A DNA stretch of 41,768 bases. Source: an uncultured cyanobacterium. GTDB taxonomy: Bacteria; Cyanobacteriota; Cyanobacteriia; CACIAM-69d. The notes under the pieces were generated by a model. That model was not told the DNA's origin, did not search any database, and worked only from the letters and a program-made list of their open reading frames with translations. Positions 26,732 through 35,274 of this stretch are shown piece by piece (the stretch's first letter is position 1; each line of letters opens with the position of its first letter). Location of the stretch: positions 1-41,768 of the forward strand of contig CALGDE010000148.1 in the NCBI GenBank assembly GCA_937883785.1. Reading direction: 5' to 3'. A program made the translations under genes and the position numbers.

Positions 26732-26764
26732 AAACCCTGATGAAAGTTGTCGGGTTTTTCTTTT
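26732..26764 (+). terminator. Terminator-like hairpin immediately before the sigma gene
   Basis: AAACCC (26732-26737) pairs with GGGTTT (26752-26757), followed by TTCTTTTT. It could end the hydrolase transcript or attenuate the sigma gene, whose first possible ATG is only 7 nt past the T-run. Confidence 0.6.
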
Positions 26765-26771
26765 TGGAATA

Positions 26772-27704
26772 ATGTACAATAATCAAAAGTCCAGAAACGG
26801 GAGACGTGTCATGGGACGAATTGCCTCGAGGGATCCGGTGCAGATTTATCTCAACGAAATTGGCAAAATTCCTTTATTGACTGCTCTTGAGGAGCGAGAG
26901 CTTGGGCGAAAAATTCAAACGTGGTTGGCGCTGCCCAATCCTCATGAAGCGCGATCGCCTGTTGAGTGTCAGGTAATTCGTCAGGGGCGGCGGGCAAAAT
27001 CTAAATTAATTTCGTCAAATTTGCGTCTGGTGGTGTCCATTGCGAAGCGCTACACTGACCGGGGATTGGACCTGCTTGATTTGATTCAGGAGGGCAATTT
27101 GGGTTTAGACCGTGCTGCTGACAAGTTCAATCCTGCTTTAGGCTACAAATTCAGTACCTATGCCACCTGGTGGATTCGCCAGGGAGTGGTGCGGGGACTG
27201 GCAAATCAAGGGCGCACCATTCGCTTACCGGTGCAAATGGTAGAGCGGGTGCGGAAGTTGCGCCAGGCGAGTTCTCGGCTGACGGCGAAGTTAGGGCGCA
27301 CCCCTACAGTGGAAGAGCTAGCGGAGGAGCTAGAAACCACTGCCGACGGCGTTTGGGCGTTAATGCGCCATACTCGTACTCCTCGCAGTCTCGATGCGTA
27401 CGTGGTATCGCGATCGCCCCAGGGTTCCAGTACCGAAGACCGTTTAATTGACCTGATTGCCGACCCGGGGCATTCAGCGCAAGTCTTTTGGACTGACCTG
27501 GAGCAGCGGGACCATATAGAACGATTGATGACGGTGCTATCGCCGAGGGAAAAATATGTGATTGGCCGCCGTTACGGGCTAATTGAGGGCGATCACCGGT
27601 TGGTGGCGATCGGTGAAGATATGAAGCTGACCCGGGAGCGGGTACGGCAAATTGAGCGCCGGGCTTTGGAGAAGATGCGAGCGATCGCCCAGGAAACTGC
27701 ATAG
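26772..27704 (+). CDS. Sigma-70 family RNA polymerase sigma factor (group 2-like)
   Basis: The protein has 310 residues. Region 1.2 is DPVQIYLNEIGKIPLLTALEE, region 2 contains NLRLVVSIAKRYTDRGLDLLDLIQEGNLGL and YKFSTYATWWIRQGVVRGLA, region 3 is VRKLRQASSRLTAKLGRTPTVEELAEEL, and region 4 ends LTRERVRQIERRALEKMR. It lacks region 1.1 and the large insert of primary sigma factors, so it is an alternative, group 2-like factor. ATG 26772 has only a weak GGA box. ATG 26811 (MGRIASRDPV) has GGGAG at ideal spacing and may be the real start. Which Sig subgroup it belongs to cannot be decided by reading. Confidence 0.93.
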   Translation: MYNNQKSRNGRRVMGRIASRDPVQIYLNEIGKIPLLTALEERELGRKIQTWLALPNPHEARSPVECQVIRQGRRAKSKLISSNLRLVVSIAKRYTDRGLDLLDLIQEGNLGLDRAADKFNPALGYKFSTYATWWIRQGVVRGLANQGRTIRLPVQMVERVRKLRQASSRLTAKLGRTPTVEELAEELETTADGVWALMRHTRTPRSLDAYVVSRSPQGSSTEDRLIDLIADPGHSAQVFWTDLEQRDHIERLMTVLSPREKYVIGRRYGLIEGDHRLVAIGEDMKLTRERVRQIERRALEKMRAIAQETA

Positions 27705-27737
27705 GGGCTTGCTGCCCTCTTCTTGAGAGAAGGCTGA

Positions 27738-27756
27738 GGGGGATCCTGTCCCCCTG
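27738..27756. other. GC-rich hairpin downstream of the sigma gene
   Basis: AGGGGGA and TCCCCCT form a perfect 7-bp stem with a 5-nt loop, 33 nt after the sigma stop. No T-run follows. Confidence 0.5.
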
Positions 27757-27832
27757 CGCTAACATTTGTGGCGATTGCTCAAAATTCAGAGGACCTTCCC
27801 AATCCCCACTTGATAAAGGTGCTGTGCTTTTA

Positions 27833-27875
27833 AGGCGTGTCATCGAGGTTCAAATGATGACAGCCTCTAGTTTTT
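27833..27875. terminator. Hairpin between sigma and alr, related to the GTCATC repeat family
   Basis: AGGCGTGTCATC (27833-27844) pairs with GATGACAGCCT (27856-27866) with one bulged base. CTAG and TTTTT (27871-27875) follow on the + strand. It may terminate both convergent genes. Its arms resemble the ends of the elements at 7155-7401 and 15658. Confidence 0.55.
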
Positions 27876-27894
27876 GCGTTGCTTCCGTGGGGCT

Positions 27895-29154
27895 TTAGGG
27901 CGTCATAGGAAATGTGATGCGAGGTAAGCGATTTCTGAAGCCGCTGAGTATTTCCCAGGAAATGGTGCCCAGTTGATCAGCCCAGTCCTGTGCAGAAATT
28001 GCTAACTTTCTCGAATATTGGCTGGTACCTAGTAGGGTCACCATATTTCCTGGCTTCAGGCGTGGAGCCTCCGTTACATCTAGCAGCAACTGGTCCATCG
28101 TGATGGCGCCAATTTGGGGGATTAGCTGATCATTGAACATGACCGACAGTTGACCGGACAATCGACGGGGGACGCCGTCGGCATAGCCAATGCTGACGGT
28201 AGCTACCTGGGTGGGGCGCTGGGCAACAAAGCGATGACCGTAGCTAACCCCTTCGCCAGGGTTAATGGTTCGAATTTGGGCAACGCGAGCATGAACACTG
28301 AGCACTGGTTTTAGGTCTAGGCGATCGCCCAGAAACTCTGCCGGACAGAGTCCATAGAGGGCCAGACCAGGGCGCACCCAGTCGTAGTGAAAATTTCGGT
28401 TGCTAAGGATGGCGGCGGAGTTGGCCATATGGAGAGGCGGCAGGGGACGACCCAGGGATTCAATTTGGGCGATCGCCTGATCAAAGCGCCGATGCTGCCG
28501 ATTTGCCCACAGGGGGTCGGGTTCATCAGCGGTGGCAAAGTGGGAATAAATACTGGCCAGTTCCAAGCTGGGATGGGCGTACACCTGTTGCACCAGCGAT
28601 CTCGCATCTTGCCAGGACACTCCCAGCCGCGACATCCCGGTGTCGATATTGATGTGCACTTTTAAGGGGCGATCGCTAGCCCTCGCCGCCCCTGCCAACC
28701 GCTCCACCTGCTCCAAAGTGCACAGGGTTAGCTCCAGGTTGTGGTCCACGGCAATTTGCATTTGCACCAGGTTTTGCAGGAGCCCCAGCACCAAAATTGG
28801 CGCATCAATATTTGCCTGGCGCAGTTCAATGCCCTCCTCCAGGGTTGCCACCGCTAGGCGGGTGGCTCCCGCGCTTAATACGGTGTTTGCCGCGGCGATC
28901 GCCCCATGTCCGTAGGCATCCGCTTTGACCACCGCCATAATTTCCACCCGCGGCCCCACCCATCGTTGAAGGACCTGCACATTATGAGCCAGGGCATTAA
29001 GGTCGATAGTGACCCATGCCCGCTCCCGTTCTAGCCCCAGCAATCTATCGGTAGGACTAGAATTGACATTAGGTTTTCTCATAGGATCGGGTTTAGACGC
29101 CCGATTCTCGGCGGGTACCGCTAAAATACCTTGGGGCGTGTTCTCTGATGGCAT
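27895..29154 (-). CDS. alr: Alanine racemase
   Basis: Alr makes D-alanine for peptidoglycan and uses PLP. The PLP lysine is Lys77 in AVVKADAYGHG and the second catalytic base is Tyr305 in GEGVSYGHRF. HINIDTGMSRLGV and MANSAAILS are also typical. The protein has 419 residues, about 45 more than the common length, because of an N-terminal Pro/Asn/Ser-rich stretch before AWVTIDLNALAHN. An internal ATG at 29082 would shorten it by 24 residues and is possible. It is divergent from ndhB. Confidence 0.96.
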   Translation of the reverse strand: MPSENTPQGILAVPAENRASKPDPMRKPNVNSSPTDRLLGLERERAWVTIDLNALAHNVQVLQRWVGPRVEIMAVVKADAYGHGAIAAANTVLSAGATRLAVATLEEGIELRQANIDAPILVLGLLQNLVQMQIAVDHNLELTLCTLEQVERLAGAARASDRPLKVHINIDTGMSRLGVSWQDARSLVQQVYAHPSLELASIYSHFATADEPDPLWANRQHRRFDQAIAQIESLGRPLPPLHMANSAAILSNRNFHYDWVRPGLALYGLCPAEFLGDRLDLKPVLSVHARVAQIRTINPGEGVSYGHRFVAQRPTQVATVSIGYADGVPRRLSGQLSVMFNDQLIPQIGAITMDQLLLDVTEAPRLKPGNMVTLLGTSQYSRKLAISAQDWADQLGTISWEILSGFRNRLPRITFPMTP

Positions 29155-29173
29155 AGTTCTGTGGCGCTTTTAT

Positions 29174-29188
29174 GAGTGAGGTTCACTC
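29174..29188. promoter_or_regulatory. Palindrome between alr and ndhB
   Basis: GAGTGA-GGT-TCACTC is a perfect 6+3+6 inverted repeat, centred about 27 bp before the alr ATG and 70 bp before the ndhB ATG. Such placement fits a shared operator, but no regulator is identified. Confidence 0.35.
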
Positions 29189-29251
29189 GTTTAGGCTGGA
29201 TCAGGGCAGTGCGAAGGAGACTGCAGACCTCGGCAACGATCGGAGAGACTT

Positions 29252-30838
29252 ATGGAATTTTCAAACGTTGCATCTCAGCTCAATGCCTGGGTGATTATGC
29301 CGGAAGGGGTAGTCATCCTGACACTGCTGTCGGTGCTGCTAATTGACTTAATTGTGGGACGCACCTCGGTGCGCTGGACCCCCTACGTGGCGATCGCAGG
29401 ATTAACCGCATCCCTGGGAGCCCTATGGCTACAGTGGGACCCGGCGGATCCGATCGCATTTCTAGGCGGATTTAGTGGCGACACCCTGAGTACTCTCTTC
29501 CGAGGCATTATTGCCCTGTCCTCAATTGTCACCATCCTAATGTCTATTACCTATGTGGAACGGACAGGGACGGCATTGGGGGAATTTTTAATCATTTTGC
29601 TTACGGCCACCGTTGGTGGCATGTTTCTGTCGGGCGCGAACGAGCTGGTGATGATCTTCGTGGCGCTGGAAACCTTGAGTATTTCGTCTTATTTGCTGAC
29701 GGGATATATGAAGCGGGATCCACGCTCCAACGAGGCGGCGCTGAAATACTTGCTAATTGGTGCCTCCAGTTCGGCGATTTGGCTTTATGGGGCGTCCTTG
29801 TTGTACGGACTGTCCGGTGGTGAAACGCGACTGACGGCGATCGCTGCCAATCTCGCTGAAAATGCCGACGTGCCTCCCCTAGGTTTGATCGTTGCCCTAG
29901 TGTTTGTGGTTGCCGGTATTGCCTTTAAGATTTCTGCCGTTCCCTTCCACCAGTGGACTCCCGATGTATACGAAGGATCGCCCACCCCTGTGGTGGCTTT
30001 CCTGTCCGTAGGGTCTAAAGCCGCCGGATTTGCCCTTGCAGTGCGTCTTTTGGCTGCTGCCTTCCCGCTGGTCTCTGAGCAATGGCACTTTGTGTTCACG
30101 GCCCTAGCTATCTTGAGTATGGTGCTGGGTAACGTGGTGGCGCTGGCGCAAACCAGCATGAAGCGGATGTTGGCTTATTCCTCCATTGGCCAGGCGGGAT
30201 TTGTTCTAATTGGGCTGCTGTCCAACTCCGTAGATGGCTACGCCAGTATGCTGTTCTACTTGCTGATTTATCTGTTTATGAACCTGGGTGGATTCACCTG
30301 CGTCATTCTGTTCTCCCTGCGTACCGGCACCGACGAAATTAGCGAGTATTCGGGGCTATACCAAAAAGATCCGCTTCTGACCCTAGCCTTTAGTATTTGC
30401 CTGCTGTCCTTGGGAGGGATTCCGCCACTGGCTGGCTTCTTCGGCAAAATTTACCTGTTCTGGGTCGGCTGGCAAGCAGGCTTGTATCCCTTGGTATTGG
30501 TGGGCTTAATCACCAGCGTTATCTCCATCTATTACTACATCCGCGTGGTGAAAATGATGGTGGTGAAAGAGCCTCAAGAAATGTCGGTTGCCATCAAAAA
30601 CTATCCCAAAATTCAGTGGACTTTGCCGGGAATGCGTCCTTTACAGGTGGGTTTGGTGTTGACGATGGTGGCAACTACCTTGTCGGGGATTTTGGCGAAT
30701 CCGTTGTTTACGCTGGCTAATAACGCCGTGGTCAAAACGGAAATGCTTCAGGCAACCCTTAAGTCTCCTGAGGCAACGGAAACAGCTCGGGCGATCGCTC
30801 CTCCCGTAGCAACCACTCCCCCCGATCCTCAAGGTTAG
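29252..30838 (+). CDS. ndhB: NAD(P)H-quinone oxidoreductase subunit 2
   Basis: NdhB is a proton-pumping membrane subunit of the thylakoid NDH-1 complex, used in cyclic electron flow, respiration and CO2 uptake. The 528-residue protein has about 14 hydrophobic helices. Hallmarks are [65 protein letters not shown] (with the functional Lys) and [16 protein letters not shown]. The C-terminus has a Thr/Pro/Ala-rich tail beyond the last helix. GGAGAG precedes the ATG by a few bases. It is a single-gene unit with a strong terminator. Confidence 0.98.
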   Translation: MEFSNVASQLNAWVIMPEGVVILTLLSVLLIDLIVGRTSVRWTPYVAIAGLTASLGALWLQWDPADPIAFLGGFSGDTLSTLFRGIIALSSIVTILMSITYVERTGTALGEFLIILLTATVGGMFLSGANELVMIFVALETLSISSYLLTGYMKRDPRSNEAALKYLLIGASSSAIWLYGASLLYGLSGGETRLTAIAANLAENADVPPLGLIVALVFVVAGIAFKISAVPFHQWTPDVYEGSPTPVVAFLSVGSKAAGFALAVRLLAAAFPLVSEQWHFVFTALAILSMVLGNVVALAQTSMKRMLAYSSIGQAGFVLIGLLSNSVDGYASMLFYLLIYLFMNLGGFTCVILFSLRTGTDEISEYSGLYQKDPLLTLAFSICLLSLGGIPPLAGFFGKIYLFWVGWQAGLYPLVLVGLITSVISIYYYIRVVKMMVVKEPQEMSVAIKNYPKIQWTLPGMRPLQVGLVLTMVATTLSGILANPLFTLANNAVVKTEMLQATLKSPEATETARAIAPPVATTPPDPQG

Positions 30839-30883
30839 TCCTTAAGGCTAGTTCTAGAAACCATCAACGGTTCCGTTAATCTT

Positions 30884-30920
30884 GCGTCCCCAGCTTGCTT
30901 ATGTTGGCTGGGGGCGCTTT
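30884..30920 (+). terminator. Terminator of ndhB
   Basis: GCGTCCCCAGC (30884-30894) pairs with GCTGGGGGCGC (30907-30917) over 11 positions with one wobble, followed by TTTGCTTT. It sits between convergent genes. Confidence 0.75.
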
Positions 30921-30935
30921 GCTTTGGTGACGGCA

Positions 30936-33275
30936 TCAAAAAACTTGGATTGGCTTGAGCTGTAGCGTCGTGAATCTAAACGCTAAGGGGCGATCACCGG
31001 CGGCTGGGCTGGAGGATTGTCCGACCGCAGTTTCGGCGAATTTAAATTCGATTTTGGACTCTCCGGCGGGAGCAGTGAAGTCTACGGCGTACTCCAGGGG
31101 TTGATCGGGAAGGGCGGGATATTTAATTATTTGTGGTGTTTGACCATTTTGGATCGTGAGCATAATGGCTTGATTGGGGATCCCAGTAACGCCGCCAAAG
31201 GTCAAGCGCATCCGCTGCGATCGCTCCAAGGTCAAGGTTAGTGTTGTGGTGTTGCCGATCGCCCAACGCCATCGCCCTGTTTGCCGTTCCCGAACCCGGC
31301 TGAGCCCTTGGGTATCCAGACCACGGGCGATCGCCACATCCATCAAATCCACGCCGTCGGGATGTCCCAATTCTGGGTCATCAAAAGGCGGATCGAACGC
31401 TAGCAACTCTTTGGTTAGTTCTGGGGTTTGGGTATTGGGAATAAAAGCGAGGGTGCCCATTTTGGGAAGGGTGGCGATTGCGATGGGATCGCCGAAACGC
31501 CGGGTAAATTCCTGGTAGCACGGGTCAGGGAGGCGATCGCGGTGGAGTTGAATCCCGGCAAAATCTTGGCTGCGATAGAGTCGCTCGAAGAAGTCCCACT
31601 CTCCTGGTTTGAAGCAGCGGCGCTCTCCGGTGGCGCGGTAAATATCGGGATGGTTCGGTTGCATCAAGCGGTGCAATCCCATTTGCAAATATGGCTCGAT
31701 TTGGCTGGGGTGCAAGCGTCCGAAATATTGCCCCATTACCTTTTTGCCGTGAAAGCGGCTAAGCCAGGGAATCGCTGGGTCAGTGCTGGCGTAGGGGCAG
31801 AGTCCGTTGATGCCGCCGATGCCGTTGCCGCCGATTGCGCAGAGGGGCCAATCCAAAATTGCTTCCCCTGACCTGTCGCGAATTGTGGAGAAATAGTTTT
31901 GAGTTTGGGCGGGGATTAGGGGGAGGCGATCGCCCAGCTTAAGCCCGTATGCCGTTGTCAGTTCGAGTCCACCAATAATCAGCAAAGCCGCTGCCAAGAT
32001 TCTACGTTTTGGCCAGCGTTGGTATTGAATTCCCAGGACAAATAGGGACGCAAAAATTGGCAACAGTAGCGTTATCCGACCGCCCACTCGGTTGAACCTG
32101 GACCAGGGAAATAGCTTTAGGGTAGGAAAATCCTGGGGATGATAGGCGAGCACTAGCGCCAGCATGATGACGAATGGTAGATAAACGCGCCAGTTACGGC
32201 GAGATTGCCAGAAACCGGTTGCGGCGATCGCCAACACAAACCACCCTACGACGCCGTCCCAAGGATCTTCGATGGCGGCGGGGAAAATTTCCGGCAGTGT
32301 TGTTGGATTTAGATTGGGCAATATTGGTAATAGCAACCGTAGGGGATTGGAGAACCAAACGCGCCCATACACTTCGGAAAAGTCGAACGCCGTTGCTGTG
32401 GTGTAAATCTGCAAAACTAGCGGCAAGTACAGCCACAGTCCCCAGGCGATCGCGCCGATTGAAAATAAAGCTAGGCGATCGCTATAAATATGGCTGAAAA
32501 TATTGCTTTTCTGTCGAGTTACTGTCACTAAATCACGAAAATCTCTGCGTCCTTTTCGCCCATTTCTCCTTTTAAACCTTCGCCAAATTAATAAGGCAAA
32601 AACATATCCCTGGCATACCGTTAGAGACATTAATCCATAGCCCGCCACATACCCCAAATCCTGCCCTAGCACCAACAATACCAACGCCACCCGCCACAAA
32701 ATCCAACCGACACTAACCCGCTCACCCCGCACCACTCGCCCGACAATGACAAAGTCAGTGACGATGCTGAGCAGAGTCCAGTGAAAGACTGAAATATTGA
32801 CGTGGTACGGGAATTTACGGATTAGCCCGTAAAAATTAAACAGCGTAGCAATGGTGGCCGCTCCCAGCGATCGCCCAGGACCAAAATCTCGCCAGAGCAG
32901 CGCTGCTGTTCCGGTCAACCCAACTGCCACCGAACCCAGAAAATACAACTTCACCCACGGTCCTGCTCCCAACCCTTCCCAAAGCCAGCCGCATAGAAGA
33001 TCTCGCTCCATCCCCCAGGCTTGGAAAACGCTGGTGGTGCCCTGAGGATAAAACACCGCATTGTTAATCAAATCCAACTGGGGAACTGGCAAAATTCCGC
33101 CTAGCCAGTCCCAGCGTAGATATTGAGAAAAATAAAAGCCGGTGTAATCCCATACGTCAGTGTCATCGCCCGCCAGCAACGGCAACGACAAATCTCCCAC
33201 CGTGACCCAGGCAAAAATGGCAAACCAGACGGCGATCGCCCCCGTCAAAATCAATAGTCGCCGTCGTCCTGCCAT
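30936..33275 (-). CDS. Large polytopic membrane protein, GT-C-like, unknown function
   Basis: The 779-residue protein has a basic start and a first helix at about 7-27, then an acidic loop GDDTDVWDYTGFYFSQYL (about 36-53). About ten more hydrophobic segments run up to residue ~440. This order (helix, acidic first loop, many helices, then a soluble domain) resembles GT-C glycosyltransferases, but I see no decisive family motif. The soluble part (about 450-779) ends in a beta-rich section with LTLTLERSQRMRLTFGG and FTAPAGESKIEFKF, like a carbohydrate-binding or jelly-roll domain. It could build or modify an envelope polysaccharide; this is inference only. Confidence 0.75.
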   Translation of the reverse strand: MAGRRRLLILTGAIAVWFAIFAWVTVGDLSLPLLAGDDTDVWDYTGFYFSQYLRWDWLGGILPVPQLDLINNAVFYPQGTTSVFQAWGMERDLLCGWLWEGLGAGPWVKLYFLGSVAVGLTGTAALLWRDFGPGRSLGAATIATLFNFYGLIRKFPYHVNISVFHWTLLSIVTDFVIVGRVVRGERVSVGWILWRVALVLLVLGQDLGYVAGYGLMSLTVCQGYVFALLIWRRFKRRNGRKGRRDFRDLVTVTRQKSNIFSHIYSDRLALFSIGAIAWGLWLYLPLVLQIYTTATAFDFSEVYGRVWFSNPLRLLLPILPNLNPTTLPEIFPAAIEDPWDGVVGWFVLAIAATGFWQSRRNWRVYLPFVIMLALVLAYHPQDFPTLKLFPWSRFNRVGGRITLLLPIFASLFVLGIQYQRWPKRRILAAALLIIGGLELTTAYGLKLGDRLPLIPAQTQNYFSTIRDRSGEAILDWPLCAIGGNGIGGINGLCPYASTDPAIPWLSRFHGKKVMGQYFGRLHPSQIEPYLQMGLHRLMQPNHPDIYRATGERRCFKPGEWDFFERLYRSQDFAGIQLHRDRLPDPCYQEFTRRFGDPIAIATLPKMGTLAFIPNTQTPELTKELLAFDPPFDDPELGHPDGVDLMDVAIARGLDTQGLSRVRERQTGRWRWAIGNTTTLTLTLERSQRMRLTFGGVTGIPNQAIMLTIQNGQTPQIIKYPALPDQPLEYAVDFTAPAGESKIEFKFAETAVGQSSSPAAGDRPLAFRFTTLQLKPIQVF

Positions 33276-33330
33276 CCTTGAAATCTCAATTTTTCAGTAC
33301 TCAAGCAAAATACTGGGGCACAATTAATGA

Positions 33331-33358
33331 GCGTGCCATTATACGCGTGCCATTAATA
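33331..33358. repeat. 14-bp tandem repeat upstream of the Uma2 gene
   Basis: GCGTGCCATTATAC and GCGTGCCATTAATA are adjacent and share their first 11 bases. TGCATGC follows as a partial third unit. The array lies 22-50 nt before the Uma2 ATG. Confidence 0.75.
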
Positions 33359-33380
33359 TGCATGCTCTTTGGAGTTAACC

Positions 33381-34019
33381 ATGCTGACGGTTGTTTCGCC
33401 TGAAAAACTTTATCTCTCTCCAGGAACGGTAGTGCGATCGCCCGCCACTTGGCAGGACTATCAAACCCTATGTGACCAACGGGGCGACAATTCCATCCCT
33501 CGCCTAAAATACCGTGCTGGAGAAATTTTGCTGATGTCCCCGCTTCCTCAACATGGCAGAGATTCAAGTTTGATTGCGGACATTATTAAGGTGCTACTCG
33601 ATTCAAAAGATTGCGAGTATGACTCTTTTACTTCAGTGACAATGCAGTTACCAGAGGAAAGCGGAATTGAGCCAGATTACTGTTTTTATATCAATAATTG
33701 GGAAGCAGTTTCTGGAAAAAAATATATCGATTGGGCAAATGATCCGCCGCCAGATTTAGTCTTGGAAGTGGATGTTATAAACTACTCCAACGTGGAAGAT
33801 TATTTGCCCTATAAAGTTCCAGAAGTCTGGCTATTTCGCCGTGATGAAACTCTAATTTATCGGCTTTTTGATGATAAGTATAAGCTGCAATCTCATAGTC
33901 AATATTTTGAGAATTTCAACGTAGCTAAGATTATCGATCAAGGTTTAGATATTGCCTACAGTCGAAACACTAGTGCGGCAATTCGGGATTTGAAGAAGCG
34001 TCTTGCTGGTGATGACTAA
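33381..34019 (+). CDS. Uma2-family (DUF820) putative endonuclease
   Basis: The 212-residue protein starts at the ATG at 33381, six nt after GGAG; a TTG four codons earlier is less likely. The Uma2 layout is clear: ATWQDYQTLCDQ, GEILLMSPLPQHG, IEPDYCFYI, PPDLVLEVDVIN (acidic residues of the PD-(D/E)xK-like core) and KVPEVWLFRRDE. Such proteins are abundant in cyanobacteria, with no settled role. The gene is more AT-rich than its left neighbours, consistent with horizontal movement. It is followed after 20 bp by the HAD gene. Confidence 0.9.
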   Translation: MLTVVSPEKLYLSPGTVVRSPATWQDYQTLCDQRGDNSIPRLKYRAGEILLMSPLPQHGRDSSLIADIIKVLLDSKDCEYDSFTSVTMQLPEESGIEPDYCFYINNWEAVSGKKYIDWANDPPPDLVLEVDVINYSNVEDYLPYKVPEVWLFRRDETLIYRLFDDKYKLQSHSQYFENFNVAKIIDQGLDIAYSRNTSAAIRDLKKRLAGDD

Positions 34020-34039
34020 TAGTTTTTACGGGTGTATTA

Positions 34040-34705
34040 ATGGTGAATTCGCTGATAAATTTGGCTGGTTTTGATGCGCTGATTTTTGATTTGGGGGGCG
34101 TGATTATTAATCTGGATTATCAACGCACCATTAATGACTTAAGTGCCCACTGTGGTTTTGATGTGGCAAGTCTTTACACTCAGCAAGCGAAAACGGATTT
34201 ATTTAACAAGTTTGAGGCGGGTTTGATTGAGGCGGTGGAGTTTCGGGCGGGGCTGCGATCGCTCCTAAAACTATCAGAAACTCAACTGAGCGATCGCGAT
34301 TTAGACACAGCTTGGAATGCGTTAATTTTGGATGTTCCTGTTGCTCGCCTAGAGTTTTTGAAATCGCTTCAAAAAACGCCGACGCCTACGTTTTTGCTAT
34401 CAAATAATAATGCGATTCATAAGGGGCGATGTGATGAGCTTTTGCGAGAAACAACGGGGGATGCGGGGGCACGTTGGGATGACTATTTCGTAAAAGCTTA
34501 TTTCTCCCATGAGATGGGCGATCGCAAACCTAATGCCAGCATCTTCCAGCGGGTAATTGATGAGCAACAGCTTGATCCTGAGCGCACTTTATTTTTGGAA
34601 GATACGCCGAAAAATATTGCGGGGGCGCGATCGCTGGGCTTGAAAACGTTGCAGATTACGGCTGCTGTAGAAATTGCGCATTTGCCCTATGTGGGTCTGG
34701 TTTAG
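34040..34705 (+). CDS. HAD-superfamily hydrolase (YihX-like)
   Basis: The 221-residue protein has the four HAD motifs: ALIFDLGGVIINLD (nucleophile Asp17), FLLSNNN (motif II), the Lys in MGDRKPN (motif III) and LFLEDTPKNIAGA (motif IV). The helical cap lies between motifs I and II. DLGG instead of DxDG at the nucleophile is common in the YihX branch, which includes sugar-phosphate phosphatases. The substrate is unknown. It lies between the Uma2 and GIY-YIG genes and is probably co-transcribed with them. Confidence 0.9.
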   Translation: MVNSLINLAGFDALIFDLGGVIINLDYQRTINDLSAHCGFDVASLYTQQAKTDLFNKFEAGLIEAVEFRAGLRSLLKLSETQLSDRDLDTAWNALILDVPVARLEFLKSLQKTPTPTFLLSNNNAIHKGRCDELLRETTGDAGARWDDYFVKAYFSHEMGDRKPNASIFQRVIDEQQLDPERTLFLEDTPKNIAGARSLGLKTLQITAAVEIAHLPYVGLV

Positions 34706-34744
34706 CTACGGGTGGAGAGGTTGCGTTTTTTGGGTGGGGTGACG

Positions 34745-35035
34745 ATGGCGTATGTGTATATTTTGCGGTGTGGTGATGGGTCGTTGTATACAGGGGCGAC
34801 GGTGGATGTGATGCGGCGGCTAGGGCAGCATCAGGCGGGGCGGGGGGCGAAATATACGCGATCGCGGTTGCCGGTGGAGTTGGTGTTTGCGGAGTTTTGT
34901 GGGGATTGGTCGGCGGCGCTACGGCGGGAGCGGGAGATTAAGGGGTGGAAGCGGCGGCAAAAGTTGGCGTTGATTCAGGGGGATTGGGAGGCGGTGTTAC
35001 GGGCAGCGGAGGATCAAAATAAACCCCGAAGTTAA
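34745..35035 (+). CDS. GIY-YIG domain protein
   Basis: The 96-residue protein starts at the ATG at 34745, after a G-rich GGGTGGGG stretch; a GTG at 34712 is an alternative. The first half is a GIY-YIG nuclease domain of the UPF0213 kind: AYVYILRCGDGSLYTGATVD, RRLGQHQAGRGAKYTR and ALRREREIKGWKR with the catalytic Glu. The role may be DNA repair or unknown. The stop overlaps by 2 nt the stop of a small ORF on the other strand. Confidence 0.92.
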   Translation: MAYVYILRCGDGSLYTGATVDVMRRLGQHQAGRGAKYTRSRLPVELVFAEFCGDWSAALRREREIKGWKRRQKLALIQGDWEAVLRAAEDQNKPRS

Positions 35036-35163
35036 GGATCCGTATCGCTGATAAATTCTTTTTCGATGCGCTCTAGGTCTTTCTTTGCGCGCAGTTCAGT
35101 GTGGATTTTGTGGGCGATCGCGTAGTGGGTGCTGAGCACGGTCAGAATCATCACGATGCCCAT
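35032..35163 (-). CDS. 43-residue small membrane protein
   Basis: This short ORF begins MGIVMILTVLSTHYAIAHKI and continues with a charged helix (ELRAKKDLERIEKEF). One hydrophobic segment plus an amphipathic tail is typical of small cyanobacterial membrane proteins. Its stop shares bases with that of the convergent GIY-YIG gene. A 9-bp hairpin lies 10 nt upstream, and no good ribosome-binding site is seen. Expression is likely but not proven. Confidence 0.5.
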   Translation of the reverse strand: MGIVMILTVLSTHYAIAHKIHTELRAKKDLERIEKEFISDTDP

Positions 35164-35172
35164 ACACTTTTA

Positions 35173-35203
35173 GCCAGGAGGCATTTCGGGAACACCTCCT
35201 GGC
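35173..35203. terminator. Perfect 9-bp hairpin between the small protein and the lipoprotein
   Basis: GCCAGGAGG (35173-35181) and CCTCCTGGC (35195-35203) match exactly with a 13-nt loop. TTCTCAGTTTTT follows on the + strand and TAAAAG on the minus strand. It could end the lipoprotein transcript. Confidence 0.6.
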
Positions 35204-35274
35204 TTCTCAGTTTTTGGGATTCGCAGAAAATCTACAGCTCCAGCCCGATGCTGAAGGCAGACTTCTGGCGCGAC

